From the NCBI RefSeq assembly GCF_916619195.1, contig NZ_CAKAKL010000013.1, positions 1 to 64,000 of the forward strand: DNA of 64,000 bases. The letters are read 5' to 3'. Each line of letters starts with the position of its first letter. Position 1 is the stretch's first letter. Shown piece by piece: positions 9,242 to 17,749 of the stretch. The notes under the pieces were generated by a model, which saw only the letters and a program-made list of their open reading frames with translations, did not search any database and was not told where the DNA came from. The DNA comes from Inquilinus sp. Marseille-Q2685. Lineage in GTDB: Bacteria > Pseudomonadota > Alphaproteobacteria > DSM-16000 > Inquilinaceae. The position numbers and the translations under genes are program-made.

Positions 9242-9528
9242 GCGGGGCCATCCTAGCGCCCGACCGGCCCCGCCGCCAAGGGGTCAAGGATCGGTCGCGA
9301 AACGGTCAGAATTTTGCCAAGCGAAGCGCAGAATCTGTCGAGACAATGGGTGTTCCCTGTGAGACAGTTACAAAACTCGGAATGAATTATTCAAATACGG
9401 GTCCTCAGGGGGTTTCAGTTCGCTTTCCGGTAGCGAGGCGGTCTGTTTCTCGATCAGTATAAGCCGGTATATAAAGTCGGCTTCGGGCGCTGGCGCCTGG
9501 GGACGCCGACGAGGGGATAAAAGACATT
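9242..9528 (+). promoter_or_regulatory. Leader region of the type I secretion operon
   Basis: A 287-base divergent gap between mmcB and the secretion ATPase. TATATAAAG at about 9468-9476 is the best -10-like element. A potential leader hairpin is formed by GTCGGC (9476-9481) and GCCGAC (9505-9510), and GAGGGGATAAAAG precedes the ATG at 9529. No TTGACA-like element with good spacing was found. Confidence 0.35.
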
Positions 9529-11622
9529 ATGGCGAAGACCGAATCGACACCGCCGAGCGCCGCCCGCCGGGCCCTGCAATCGGTCAGGCCATGGTTCCTG
9601 GTGGCGGGGGCGTTCAGCTTCGTCATCAACCTCCTCGTCATGGTGTCGCCGCTCTACTCCTACCAGCTGTTCGACCGGGTGCTGGGCAGCGCCCATATCG
9701 AGACGCTGGTGTTCCTGACCATCGTCGCCTGCTTCGCCTTCATCATCCTCGGCTGGATCGACGGGCTGCGCTCGGCCCTCCTGGCCCGGATCGGCACCCG
9801 GTTCGAGCGCCAGCTGGCCGGCACGCTGGTCGAGACCGGGGTGAACGGCGCCGTGCTGGGCGCGCCGGTGGGCGGCCAGGCGCTGCGCGACCTGTCGCAG
9901 ATCCGCGCCTTCATCGGCGGTCCGGCGATCGGCCCGCTGTTCGACGCCCCCTGGGCGCCGGTCTTCATCATCGTCATGTTCCTGCTGCACTGGGCGCTCG
10001 GGGTCACGGCCCTGCTGTCCGCCATCGTGCTGTTCGGGCTGGCGCTGGCCAATGAGAAGATGCTGCGCGGCCCGACCACCGACGCCAACAAGCTGCAGGT
10101 CACCGCCCAGCGCCAGGCCGAGGGCGCCATCCGCAGCGCCGAGACGGTACGCGCCATGGGCATGCTGCCGGCGCTGCTGACCCGCTGGCGGCGGGACCAG
10201 GAGGCGGCGCTGCAGGGCCAGGAGAAGGGCGCCGACCTGTCGTCGATCATCGCCGGCGCCTCGAAATTCGTCCGCATCTTCGTGCAGAGCCTGGTGATGG
10301 GCGTCGGCGCCTATCTGCTGCTGCACGGCGAGCTGACCTCGGGCGGCATGATCGCCGGGTCGATGATCCTGTCCCGCGCGCTGGCCCCGGTCGAGCAGGC
10401 GATCAGCTCCTGGCGCCAGTTCATCAGCGCCCGCCAGTCCTATGAATCGATCGAGAAGATCCTGACCGCCCTGCCGAAGCGCCGCGACGGGCTGACCCTG
10501 CCGCCGCCGACCGGCAAGGTGCAGATCGACAAGCTGGTGTTCGTGGCGCCGCAGGCCAAGACCCCGATCATCAAGCGCGTCAGCTTCGAGATCGCGGCCG
10601 GCGAGGTGCTGGGCGTGGTCGGGCCCTCGGCCTCGGGCAAGAGCACGCTGTGCCGCCTGCTGTGCGGCATCTACCCGCCGACCGACGGCGCGGTCCGGCT
10701 CGACGGCGCCGATCTCGGGCAATGGTCGCCGGAGACGCTGGGGCCGTATCTCGGCTATCTGCCGCAGGCGGTCGACATCTTCCCCGGCACGGTGGCCGAG
10801 AACATCGCCCGCATGGGCGAGGTCGACTCCGAGGCGGTGGTGGCGGCGGCGCAGCTGGCCGGCGTGCACGACATGATCGTGCGGCTGCCGCAGGGCTACG
10901 ACACGCCGATCGGCGACGGCGGGGTGCCGCTGTCGGGCGGGCAGCGCCAGCGCGTCGGCCTGGCCCGCGCCGTGTTCGGCAACCCCAAGCTGGTGGTGCT
11001 GGACGAGCCCAACTCCAACCTCGACGCGGATGGCGAGGCGGCGCTGATGGGCACGATCGCCGGGCTGAAGGCCCAGGGCACGACCGTCGTCATCGTCGCC
11101 CACCGTCCGCAGATCCTAGCCGATGCCGACCGCCTCCTGGTGATGCGCGACGGCGAGATCGCGCTGCTCGGACCGCGGGCCGAGGTTCTGGCCCGCATCG
11201 CTGGACCACGCGCCGCAGAGACCACGCCGGCGCCAAAGGGAAGTTCGGAAAATGTCGCTTATCCCTCAGGAGCCTGGACAGCCACTGCCGCCAGCCGTCC
11301 GCAGCAGCCCCCGCCTGCCCGCTCCGCCGGATGGGACGGTCGCGGCGCTGAAGCGCAACGCCTACGGCCTGAACCGCCTCAGCCTGATCGGCGGCGTCGT
11401 GATCGGCGTCTTCGTCTTCGGCTTCGGCGCCTGGGCCGCGGTGGCCCCGCTGGCCTCGGCCGCGATCGCCAACGGCGTGGTCAGCCCGGAAGGCAACCGG
11501 CGCACGGTGCAGCACCTGGAAGGCGGCATCATCCGCGAGCTCCTGGTCAGGGACGGCGCCGAGGTCAAGGCCGGCGACACGCTGCTGGTGCTCGACGACA
11601 CGCGCGACCTGGCCAGCTATGA
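9529..11622 (+). CDS. Type I secretion system permease/ATPase (PrtD-like)
   Basis: This is the inner-membrane ABC exporter that powers type I secretion. Residues about 20-300 form the transmembrane domain (segments near 20-45, 55-80, 130-185, 250-290); residues about 330-560 form the ATPase with Walker A GPSASGKST, signature LSGGQRQRVGLA and Walker B LVVLDEP. The family normally ends near residue 575; here the frame stays open to 697 residues, and the last 120 or so are Arg/Gly/Pro-rich and overlap the adaptor gene by 371 bases in another frame, so the tail is probably not a folded part of the protein. Either the usual stop was lost or there is a frameshift. Its substrates are probably the DFVL-ending RTX proteins in this window. 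Confidence 0.88.
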   Translation: MAKTESTPPSAARRALQSVRPWFLVAGAFSFVINLLVMVSPLYSYQLFDRVLGSAHIETLVFLTIVACFAFIILGWIDGLRSALLARIGTRFERQLAGTLVETGVNGAVLGAPVGGQALRDLSQIRAFIGGPAIGPLFDAPWAPVFIIVMFLLHWALGVTALLSAIVLFGLALANEKMLRGPTTDANKLQVTAQRQAEGAIRSAETVRAMGMLPALLTRWRRDQEAALQGQEKGADLSSIIAGASKFVRIFVQSLVMGVGAYLLLHGELTSGGMIAGSMILSRALAPVEQAISSWRQFISARQSYESIEKILTALPKRRDGLTLPPPTGKVQIDKLVFVAPQAKTPIIKRVSFEIAAGEVLGVVGPSASGKSTLCRLLCGIYPPTDGAVRLDGADLGQWSPETLGPYLGYLPQAVDIFPGTVAENIARMGEVDSEAVVAAAQLAGVHDMIVRLPQGYDTPIGDGGVPLSGGQRQRVGLARAVFGNPKLVVLDEPNSNLDADGEAALMGTIAGLKAQGTTVVIVAHRPQILADADRLLVMRDGEIALLGPRAEVLARIAGPRAAETTPAPKGSSENVAYPSGAWTATAASRPQQPPPARSAGWDGRGAEAQRLRPEPPQPDRRRRDRRLRLRLRRLGRGGPAGLGRDRQRRGQPGRQPAHGAAPGRRHHPRAPGQGRRRGQGRRHAAGARRHARPGQL

Positions 11623-12649
11623 TTCGGTGCGCATGCAGCGCCTGGCCGACATCGCGGCGCTTGCCCGGCTGGACGCCGAGCAGGCCGGCGCGGCCTCGAT
11701 CGCCATGCCGCAGGAGGTGCTGGACGAGGCGGCGAAGAACCCGGTGGCCGCGGCCCTGGTGCGGGCGCAGCAGGAGCAGTTCGTCTCCCGCCGCGAATCG
11801 ATCCTGGGCCAGAAGTCGGTGCTGGAGCAGCGCGTGGCCCAGAGCCGCGCCGACATCGAGGGGCTGCGCGCCCAGATCACCGCGGCGAACACCCAGCTCG
11901 ACCTGATCCAGCAGGAGATCGACGGCGTCGCCCCGCTGGTGGCCAAGGGGCTGGAGCGCAGGACGCGCCTGCTGCAGCTGCAGCGCGGCCAGGCCCAGAT
12001 CGAGGGGCAGCGGGCGTCCGACACCTCCTCCATCGCCAAGGCCGAGCAGACCATCGGCGAGAGCCAGATGCGGATCCTGGCGCTGGACAGCGACTTCCGC
12101 GACAAGATCGCCCAGGAGCGCGCCAGCACCCAGAAGGAGCTGGCCCAGCTGGAGGAGAAGCTGCGGTCCACCGGCGACGTGGTCGGCCGCACCCGCATCC
12201 TGGCGCCGGTCGACGGCGTCGTGGTGAACCTGAAGTACCACACGCTCGGCGGCGTCATCCAGCCGGGCGCGCCGATCCTGGAGCTGGTGCCGAAGAACGA
12301 GCGGCTGGTGATCGACGTGCAGGTGCAGCCGAACGACATCGACACGGTGCGCGAGGGGCAGTCGGCGCTGGTCCGCTTCACCGCCTATCACCAGCGCAAC
12401 ATGCCGCGGATCGACGGCCGCGTGATCTATGTCGCCGCCGACAGCACCCAGGACGAGCAGACCAAGCGGTCCTACTTCCTGGCCAAGGTCGAGGTCGACC
12501 CGACGCTGCTGAAGCAGGTGGCGCCGCAGATCAACCTGTCCGCCGGCATGCCGGCCGAGGCCTCGATCCAGACCGGCACCCGCACCGCCCTGCAATACGC
12601 GGTCGACCCGCTGGTGCACGCCTTCCAGCGCAGCTTCGTCGAGGACTGA
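11252..12649 (+). CDS. HlyD family type I secretion periplasmic adaptor (PrtE-like)
   Basis: A 465-residue membrane-fusion protein that bridges the ABC exporter to an outer-membrane channel. There is one N-terminal membrane anchor (about residues 45-70, IGGVVIGVFVFGFGAWAAV), the lipoyl half-motif G-N-R-R-T-V-Q-H-L-E-G-G-I-I-R-E-L, a long coiled coil (about 110-300) and a C-terminal beta-barrel (ILAPVDGVVVNLKYHTLGGV). It begins inside the 3' end of the ABC gene, preceded by AAAGGGAAG, so the two are co-transcribed and probably translationally coupled. No TolC-type gene follows; a strong terminator closes the operon. Confidence 0.93.
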   Translation: MSLIPQEPGQPLPPAVRSSPRLPAPPDGTVAALKRNAYGLNRLSLIGGVVIGVFVFGFGAWAAVAPLASAAIANGVVSPEGNRRTVQHLEGGIIRELLVRDGAEVKAGDTLLVLDDTRDLASYDSVRMQRLADIAALARLDAEQAGAASIAMPQEVLDEAAKNPVAAALVRAQQEQFVSRRESILGQKSVLEQRVAQSRADIEGLRAQITAANTQLDLIQQEIDGVAPLVAKGLERRTRLLQLQRGQAQIEGQRASDTSSIAKAEQTIGESQMRILALDSDFRDKIAQERASTQKELAQLEEKLRSTGDVVGRTRILAPVDGVVVNLKYHTLGGVIQPGAPILELVPKNERLVIDVQVQPNDIDTVREGQSALVRFTAYHQRNMPRIDGRVIYVAADSTQDEQTKRSYFLAKVEVDPTLLKQVAPQINLSAGMPAEASIQTGTRTALQYAVDPLVHAFQRSFVED

Positions 12650-12680
12650 GGCGGGCATCCGGTCTCGGGCGAAACGGAGA

Positions 12681-12709
12681 GGCCACCCCCGCCCGGCGCG
12701 GGGGTGGCC
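12681..12709 (+). terminator. Intrinsic terminator of the secretion operon
   Basis: GGCCACCCCCGC and GCGGGGGTGGCC form a perfect 12-bp stem around CCGGC, followed by TTCTTCGC. It lies 31 bases after the HlyD stop. Confidence 0.88.
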
Positions 12710-12789
12710 TTCTTCGCATCCGGCCTCCGCGCCGCGACATCACGGCGGGGGTGTCATCGCCCTCGCCGGCTTGCTATAAGGGCGCCCGG

Positions 12790-12866
12790 GTCCCCGTAGC
12801 TCAGCAGGATAGAGCGGCTGCGTCCTAAGCAGCGGGTCGGGAGTTCGAATCTCTCCGGGGACGCCA
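12790..12866 (+). tRNA. tRNA-Arg (anticodon CCT)
   Basis: A complete 77-base cloverleaf. The acceptor stem is GTCCCCG/CGGGGAC, the D arm is GCTC...GAGC, the anticodon arm GCTGC-GTCCTAA-GCAGC gives anticodon CCT (reads AGG), and the T arm is GGGAG-TTCGAAT-CTCTC. The 3' CCA is encoded. tRNA-Arg(CCT) is a frequent integration target, but no integrase or repeated 3' end is visible nearby. Confidence 0.95.
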
Positions 12867-13385
12867 TCCGCCCGTTCTCTCCATAGATATCGACCGGTCC
12901 GACGGGAGCCCTTTCCCTTCGCGCCGGCCGTACCGGACCGCCGTGCGTCCGGCCGGAGCCGCCTTCCCTGATCGGCCGCCGGCGGCCCGGAGCGGCCGGG
13001 GCAAGCGGAGCGATGCGGTGCGGCATTGCGCGCGCCGTCGACATGCCGGAAGATCGTCCCAGGCAAGGATCGATCCGGGCGGCCTCGGCGCGGCCGACGG
13101 AGAACCGGGCGACCTGCCTTTGGGGGGACACGCTCAGGGGGAAATCCGGACCGGCCAATCCCATGGCCCGACGACGACGGCGTCGCGCCCGTCCATCCGT
13201 CCGCGACAGCGCCGCGGCCGGCCGACAGGCCCTACGTCAAGATCCGACCGACGCCTGCCGATCGGCAGCCTGGCCCGCATCGGCCCGGCAGCATCGGCCA
13301 TGCGCCCGCGGATCGTCGGGAACGGGAAGCGCCGGACCATCCGGGAGGGAATTGCCCCTCGCGAGCACCGGGATGGAGGATTTCC
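12867..13385. other. Gap after tRNA-Arg, no gene recognised
   Basis: This 519-base stretch lies between the tRNA and the FAD oxidoreductase. Frames are open in several directions, as expected at this G+C, but none has protein-like composition. The last 15 bases carry GGAGGA (13375-13380), the ribosome binding site of the next gene. No att-like repeat of the tRNA 3' end was seen. Confidence 0.6.
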
Positions 13386-14942
13386 GTGAAATATTATGAT
13401 TCGGTCGTGTATGGCGCCACCCCGTCCGGCATCGTCGCCGCCAGCCTGATGGGAAAGCTCGGACTGCGGGTCCTGGTGATCGAGCCGACGGCCCATATCG
13501 GCGGCCTGATGACCAGCGGGCTGAACGCGACCGACATCATCGGCAGCGGCGCCATCCTCCGCGGGGCATCCCGGGAGGTCTTCCGGCGGGCCGGCGCGGC
13601 CTATGGCAGCGAGGACGTCGAGTTCAGGGCCGAGCCGCATGTCCTGGGCGGGATCTTCCGGGGCCTGCTGGCCGAGGCCGGCGCGGAGGTCAGGACCGGG
13701 ATCCGGATCGCGTCGGTCGTCAAGTCCGGCCCGGCCCTCAGCCACGCGACGCTCGAGGACGGCGACACCATCTGGTCCGCCTTCTGGATCGACGCGACCT
13801 ATGAGGGGGACCTGCTGCCGCTGGCCAGGGTGTCCCACGCCGTCGGCCGCGAGAGCGCCGACGCCTATGGCGAGAGCCTGGCGGGGCGCCGCAGGCTCGG
13901 CCGCATGCTGCCCGCCCCCCTCGACGAACCGATCCCGGCCCGGAACGACCGGGGACAGCTGCTGCCGTTCCTGCTGCCGCCCGACGGCGTCAGGCTGGGC
14001 GGCGGGGATTCGCGGCTGCAGGCCTTCTGCTATCGGCTGACGCTGACCCGCAATCCCGACAACCGGATGCCGATCCCCGAGCCCGACCGCTACGACCGGG
14101 CCGATATGGAGCTGTTCCGGCGGCTGGCCCTGTCGGGCCGGAGACAGGGCGCCGGCGCCGTCGCCATCGTCCACGGCACCACCTTCAATTCGATCTTCTT
14201 CAACCTCGCCCGGCTGCAGGGCGGCAAATACGACATGAATTCCGGGCATGCGGCGCCGATCAACCTGCCGCTCGCCGGCATGGACTGGCTCAACTCCGGC
14301 CCGGCCGGCCGCCAGCGGATCGCCGCCATCTATCGCGACTATACGGCCAGGATCCTGCACTTCATCCGGACCGACGAGAGCGTTCCCGAGGAGACGCGGC
14401 GGTTCTTCTCGGAGTTCGGCTTCTGCCGCGACGAGTATCACGGGACCGACGGCTGGCCGCCGATGCTGTATGTCCGCGAAGGCCGCCGCCTGCGGGGGGC
14501 CGATACCCTGACGGAGCACGACGTGCTGGGCGCCAGGCTGGATCCGGCGGCCGATATCGGGATCGGCCGCTATCCGCTGGACTGCAAGCCGATCCAGTGG
14601 ACGGTGACCGCCGACGGGGAGCGGGCGGTCCGGGAAGGCATGATCTTCGGCAAATGCGACCGCTACGGCATCCGCTACGGCATGCTGCTGCCGAAGGCGG
14701 AGGAAGCCTCCAACCTCCTGGTCCCGGTCGCCGCCTCCGCCACCCATGTCGCCTTCGCCAGCCTGAGGATGGAGCCGCACTGGATGATCATGGGGGCCGC
14801 GGCCGGCGCGGCCGTCGTCCTGGCGACCCGGCAGCGCAAGCCGCTCCACGCCCTGGCCGCCGGCGCCGTCAGGACGCTGGCGGAGACCGACCTGCCCCGC
14901 GCGCTGCCGGGCCGGGAACCGGCCATGGCCGCCGCCGGCTAG
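13386..14942 (+). CDS. FAD-dependent oxidoreductase (FAD_oxidored family)
   Basis: A 518-residue flavoprotein. The N-terminus is a Rossmann FAD-binding fold (Y-D-S-V-V-Y-G-A-T-P-S-G-I-V-A-A-S, followed by V-L-V-I-E-P and H-I-G-G-L-M-T-S-G-L), which is characteristic of the FAD_oxidored family (PF12831) often found in glycan or organic acid catabolism. A second FAD contact is G-K-C-D-R-Y-G-I-R-Y near residue 420 and a closing helix sits near 460. The start is GTG at 13386, with GGAGGA five bases before it; no ATG gives as good an arrangement although the frame is open upstream. The gene converges on the deacetylase with a 4-base overlap of stops. Substrate unknown. Confidence 0.85.
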   Translation: MKYYDSVVYGATPSGIVAASLMGKLGLRVLVIEPTAHIGGLMTSGLNATDIIGSGAILRGASREVFRRAGAAYGSEDVEFRAEPHVLGGIFRGLLAEAGAEVRTGIRIASVVKSGPALSHATLEDGDTIWSAFWIDATYEGDLLPLARVSHAVGRESADAYGESLAGRRRLGRMLPAPLDEPIPARNDRGQLLPFLLPPDGVRLGGGDSRLQAFCYRLTLTRNPDNRMPIPEPDRYDRADMELFRRLALSGRRQGAGAVAIVHGTTFNSIFFNLARLQGGKYDMNSGHAAPINLPLAGMDWLNSGPAGRQRIAAIYRDYTARILHFIRTDESVPEETRRFFSEFGFCRDEYHGTDGWPPMLYVREGRRLRGADTLTEHDVLGARLDPAADIGIGRYPLDCKPIQWTVTADGERAVREGMIFGKCDRYGIRYGMLLPKAEEASNLLVPVAASATHVAFASLRMEPHWMIMGAAAGAAVVLATRQRKPLHALAAGAVRTLAETDLPRALPGREPAMAAAG

Positions 14943-15823
14943 GCTTCCGCACGGGCCTTCCGGTACCAGTCGGCGATCTCGCTGCCGGTGGCCAGCCAGA
15001 CGCCGTCATGCGCGGCGATGTGCGCGAGCGCCGCGGCGAAGTGCCGGGCCCGGTGCGGATGGCCGATCAGGAACGGGTGCAGGGCGATGCCCATCACCCG
15101 GCCGGTCGCGGCGCCGTCCTCGTAGAGGACGTCGAACTGGTCGCGGATGGTCTGCGCGAACTGCTCGCCGGTCTGGCCCTGGAAGAGGAAGGCGTTGAAG
15201 TCGTTGATCTCGATCGAATAGGGCAGCGACAGCATCGACCCCGACTTCACCCGCATCGGATAGGGCTGCTCGTCATTGACCCAGTTGGCGACGTAGTCGA
15301 TGCCGGCCTCGGCCAGGAGGTCGAGCGTGCGGTGCGATTCCGTCAGCGCCGGGCTGAGCCAGCCGCGGGGCCGCCGGCCGGTGGCCCGTTCGATCGTGTC
15401 GACGACGCCGCGCACGATCTCCCGCTCCTCCTCCTCCGGCTGGGCGTGGATCAGCGTCGAGTTGGTCATGCCGTGGCCCATCCACTCCCAGCCCAGCGCC
15501 TGCCCCGCCTCGATGATGCGGGGATAGTGCCGGACGACGTCGGAGTTGAGCGCCACCGTGCCCTTGAAGCCGTGCTTCTCCATCACCTCCATCAGCCGCC
15601 AGATGCCGACCCGGACGCCGTAGTCGCGCCAGGAATAGTTCAGCACGTCCGGGACGAGGCCGGCGGTGTGCGGGTTGATCGAGCTCGACGGCCGGTCGAA
15701 CAGGAAATGCTCGATGTTCGGGACCACCCAGACCGCCACCCGGGCACCGTTCGGCCAGCGCAGCGGCGGCCGGTCGACGATGGCCGAATACGGGAACCGG
15801 TCGTGATGCTGCGGGGCGTCCAT
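14939..15823 (-). CDS. Polysaccharide deacetylase family protein (PuuE-like)
   Basis: A 294-residue NodB-fold hydrolase of the branch that includes allantoinase PuuE and peptidoglycan or chitooligosaccharide deacetylases. The Asp of motif 1 appears in ALNSDVV, and motif 2 is W-E-W-M-G-H-G-M-T-N-S-T, a form typical of the PuuE branch. Motif near R-G-W-L-S-P-A-L-T-E-S follows, and ALHPFLIGHPHR is the C-terminal conserved block. ATG at 15823 has GGAGG five bases before it. It is cytoplasmic (no signal peptide) and divergent from a LysR gene 91 bases away, the likely regulator. It probably hydrolyses a C-N bond of a small substrate rather than a polymer. Confidence 0.85.
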   Translation of the reverse strand: MDAPQHHDRFPYSAIVDRPPLRWPNGARVAVWVVPNIEHFLFDRPSSSINPHTAGLVPDVLNYSWRDYGVRVGIWRLMEVMEKHGFKGTVALNSDVVRHYPRIIEAGQALGWEWMGHGMTNSTLIHAQPEEEEREIVRGVVDTIERATGRRPRGWLSPALTESHRTLDLLAEAGIDYVANWVNDEQPYPMRVKSGSMLSLPYSIEINDFNAFLFQGQTGEQFAQTIRDQFDVLYEDGAATGRVMGIALHPFLIGHPHRARHFAAALAHIAAHDGVWLATGSEIADWYRKARAEA

Positions 15824-15914
15824 CCTTGCCTCCTCGTGTCGGGAACTGCCGAGAATGTGAGGCCGCCGCGCATTCCGGAGAACTGGGCTATAGTTCCGGA
15901 CACTTGAGAGACTG

Positions 15915-16817
15915 ATGTCCGGAATGACGATGCGGCACACCGACAGCCTCGGCGCGCTCGACGCCTTCGTCCGGGCGGCCGACGCCCGCAGCTTCACCGC
16001 GGCGGGGCGGCAGCTCGGCGTCTCCTCCTCCGCCGTCGGCAAGGCGGTGGCGCGGCTGGAAGAGCGGCTGGGCGTGCGCCTGCTGCACCGCTCGACCCGC
16101 TCGGTGACGCTGACGCCGGAAGGCGCGCTGTTCCTGGAGCGCTGCCGTCGGATCTTCAGCGAGATCGAGAGCGCGGAGACCGAGCTGGCGCAGACCCGGG
16201 GCGCGCCGCGCGGCCGGCTGCGCGTCAGCCTGCCGCTGGCCGGCATGCTGATGATGCCGACGCTGGGCGCCTTCATGCGCGCCTATCCCGAGATCGAGCT
16301 GGACCTGGACTTCACCGACCGGCTGGTCGATGTGATCGAGGAGGGCTTCGACGCCGTGATCCGCGCCGGCGAGGTGAGCGATTCCCGCCTGATGAGCCGC
16401 TTCCTGGGCGTGTTCCGGCTGCAGCTCGTGGCCGCGCCCTCCTATCTCGAGCGCCGCGGCGTGCCGCGGACGCCGGAGGAGTTGGCCGGCCATGCCTGCC
16501 TGCAGCACCGCTTCGCCACCAGCGGCAAGTTCGAGCCCTGGCCGCTGCGCGGCGGCAGGGACATTGCCCTGTCGAGCACGGCGGTCGCGAACACGATCGA
16601 GCCGCTGATCGCCCTGGCCGAACAGGGGCTGGGCATCGCCTGCCTGCCCGACTTCGCCATCCGCCGCCAGGTCGAGGACGGCCGGCTGGCGGTGGTGCTG
16701 GCCGACCACACCGCGCATGAGGGCGCGTTCCGCCTGCTGTGGCCGTCGAGCCGCTACCCCGCGCCGAAGCTGCGGGTGTTCGTGGATTTCATGGCGAAGC
16801 ACCTGTTTCCGGCGTAG
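15915..16817 (+). CDS. LysR family transcriptional regulator
   Basis: A 300-residue LysR protein: helix-turn-helix at about residues 10-70 (FTAAGRQLGVSSSAVGKAVA, R-L-E-E-R-L-G-V-R-L-L-H-R-S-T-R), effector-binding domain from about 95 on. The DNA-binding helix with SSSAVGKA places it in the large group of LysR regulators of small oxidoreductase and hydrolase genes. Divergent from the deacetylase. Starts at 15915, 15924 and 15930 are all possible. Confidence 0.9.
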   Translation: MSGMTMRHTDSLGALDAFVRAADARSFTAAGRQLGVSSSAVGKAVARLEERLGVRLLHRSTRSVTLTPEGALFLERCRRIFSEIESAETELAQTRGAPRGRLRVSLPLAGMLMMPTLGAFMRAYPEIELDLDFTDRLVDVIEEGFDAVIRAGEVSDSRLMSRFLGVFRLQLVAAPSYLERRGVPRTPEELAGHACLQHRFATSGKFEPWPLRGGRDIALSSTAVANTIEPLIALAEQGLGIACLPDFAIRRQVEDGRLAVVLADHTAHEGAFRLLWPSSRYPAPKLRVFVDFMAKHLFPA

Positions 16818-17028
16818 AGACTGATCGCGGTTCCGGACAGACAAGAGCCGTGGCTGCAAGGGGCGGGAAGCGATACGAGGAACCACGGCGTCGCCCTGCC
16901 GCGTGGCCGGAAAGGGTGACGACCGGACCTTAGGGCAGAGCTCAGGACGCATCCGGTCCATAGCAGCCATCGCACGCGGGCCCAAAAAGCAGTCATCGTG
17001 TTCACGTCTGGAAGCGGACGTGCCGCGG

Positions 17029-17715
17029 TCAGCCAGTTTCCGGCGTCGTCGCTGCGTCATCGACGACTTGACCGACCGCCCGGCCCGCCGAGAGGGTGAG
17101 CGCGACATAGGGCGCAAACCCTCGGCCGAAGACGATATCGATTTCGAAGGCCGCCAGGTTCTCCAGATGGCGCGCCTTGCGCAGGCCTCCAGCGTCGACA
17201 ACGGCATAGCCGAGCTGCCGGCCGATGGCGTCGATCGCCGATTTGGCCGCAGGATCGTCCCCGGCGATGAAGAGGTTGATCGGCGCTCCGCCCGGAAGCG
17301 GCATGTCGCTCTCGATGAGCTCGGCGTAGATCGTGTTGAAGGCCTTCACGACCCGCGCCGTGGGAACCGCCCGGGCGATGTCCTCGGCGAGCGAACCGGC
17401 GGATCCGTAGCGGTTCTCGAAATCCGGCGGATCGACGGGATTGTTGCAGTCGACCAGGATCTTGCCGGCCAGCAAGCCAGGCGCGACGCCGGCCAGGGCA
17501 GGGAGAACAGCGTTGTTGTGCAGAGCGACGAAGACGATCTCGCCGAAGGCAGCGGCATCGTCATAGGAACCGGCGCGACCGGCGCCGATCGCTGCCGCGA
17601 TCTTTCGGGCCTTATCCGGACTGCGGGATCCGATCAGCACCTCATGCCCGAGCAGGACCAGGCGCCGGCCCAGCACTCCGGTCATCTCCCCTGCCCCGAT
17701 GAATCCGATCTTCAT
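17029..17715 (-). CDS. NADPH-dependent F420 reductase-like / NAD(P)-binding oxidoreductase
   Basis: A 228-residue Rossmann protein of the F420-reductase-like family widespread in bacteria lacking F420. The NADP site is MKIGFIGAGEMTG with I-G-S-R-S-P-D-K binding the 2'-phosphate. V-D-C-N-N-P and V-V-K-A-F-N-T are the family signatures. ATG at 17715 has GGAGGAA seven or so bases upstream. It is the third gene of the TetR-epoxide hydrolase operon, 34 bases behind the hydrolase. Confidence 0.85.
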   Translation of the reverse strand: MKIGFIGAGEMTGVLGRRLVLLGHEVLIGSRSPDKARKIAAAIGAGRAGSYDDAAAFGEIVFVALHNNAVLPALAGVAPGLLAGKILVDCNNPVDPPDFENRYGSAGSLAEDIARAVPTARVVKAFNTIYAELIESDMPLPGGAPINLFIAGDDPAAKSAIDAIGRQLGYAVVDAGGLRKARHLENLAAFEIDIVFGRGFAPYVALTLSAGRAVGQVVDDAATTPETG

Positions 17716-17749
17716 GCGGCTTCCTCCCGGCCCCAATGCCGACGGGACG

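Noticed and set aside
8741..9420. A LexA-type SOS box for mmcB
   Set aside because: No GTTC-N7-GTTC motif lies in the 180 bases upstream; the only striking palindrome has another sequence.
12790..13385. tRNA-Arg(CCT) as an integration site with an island behind it
   Set aside because: No integrase, no repeat of the tRNA 3' end and no change in gene content were seen after it.
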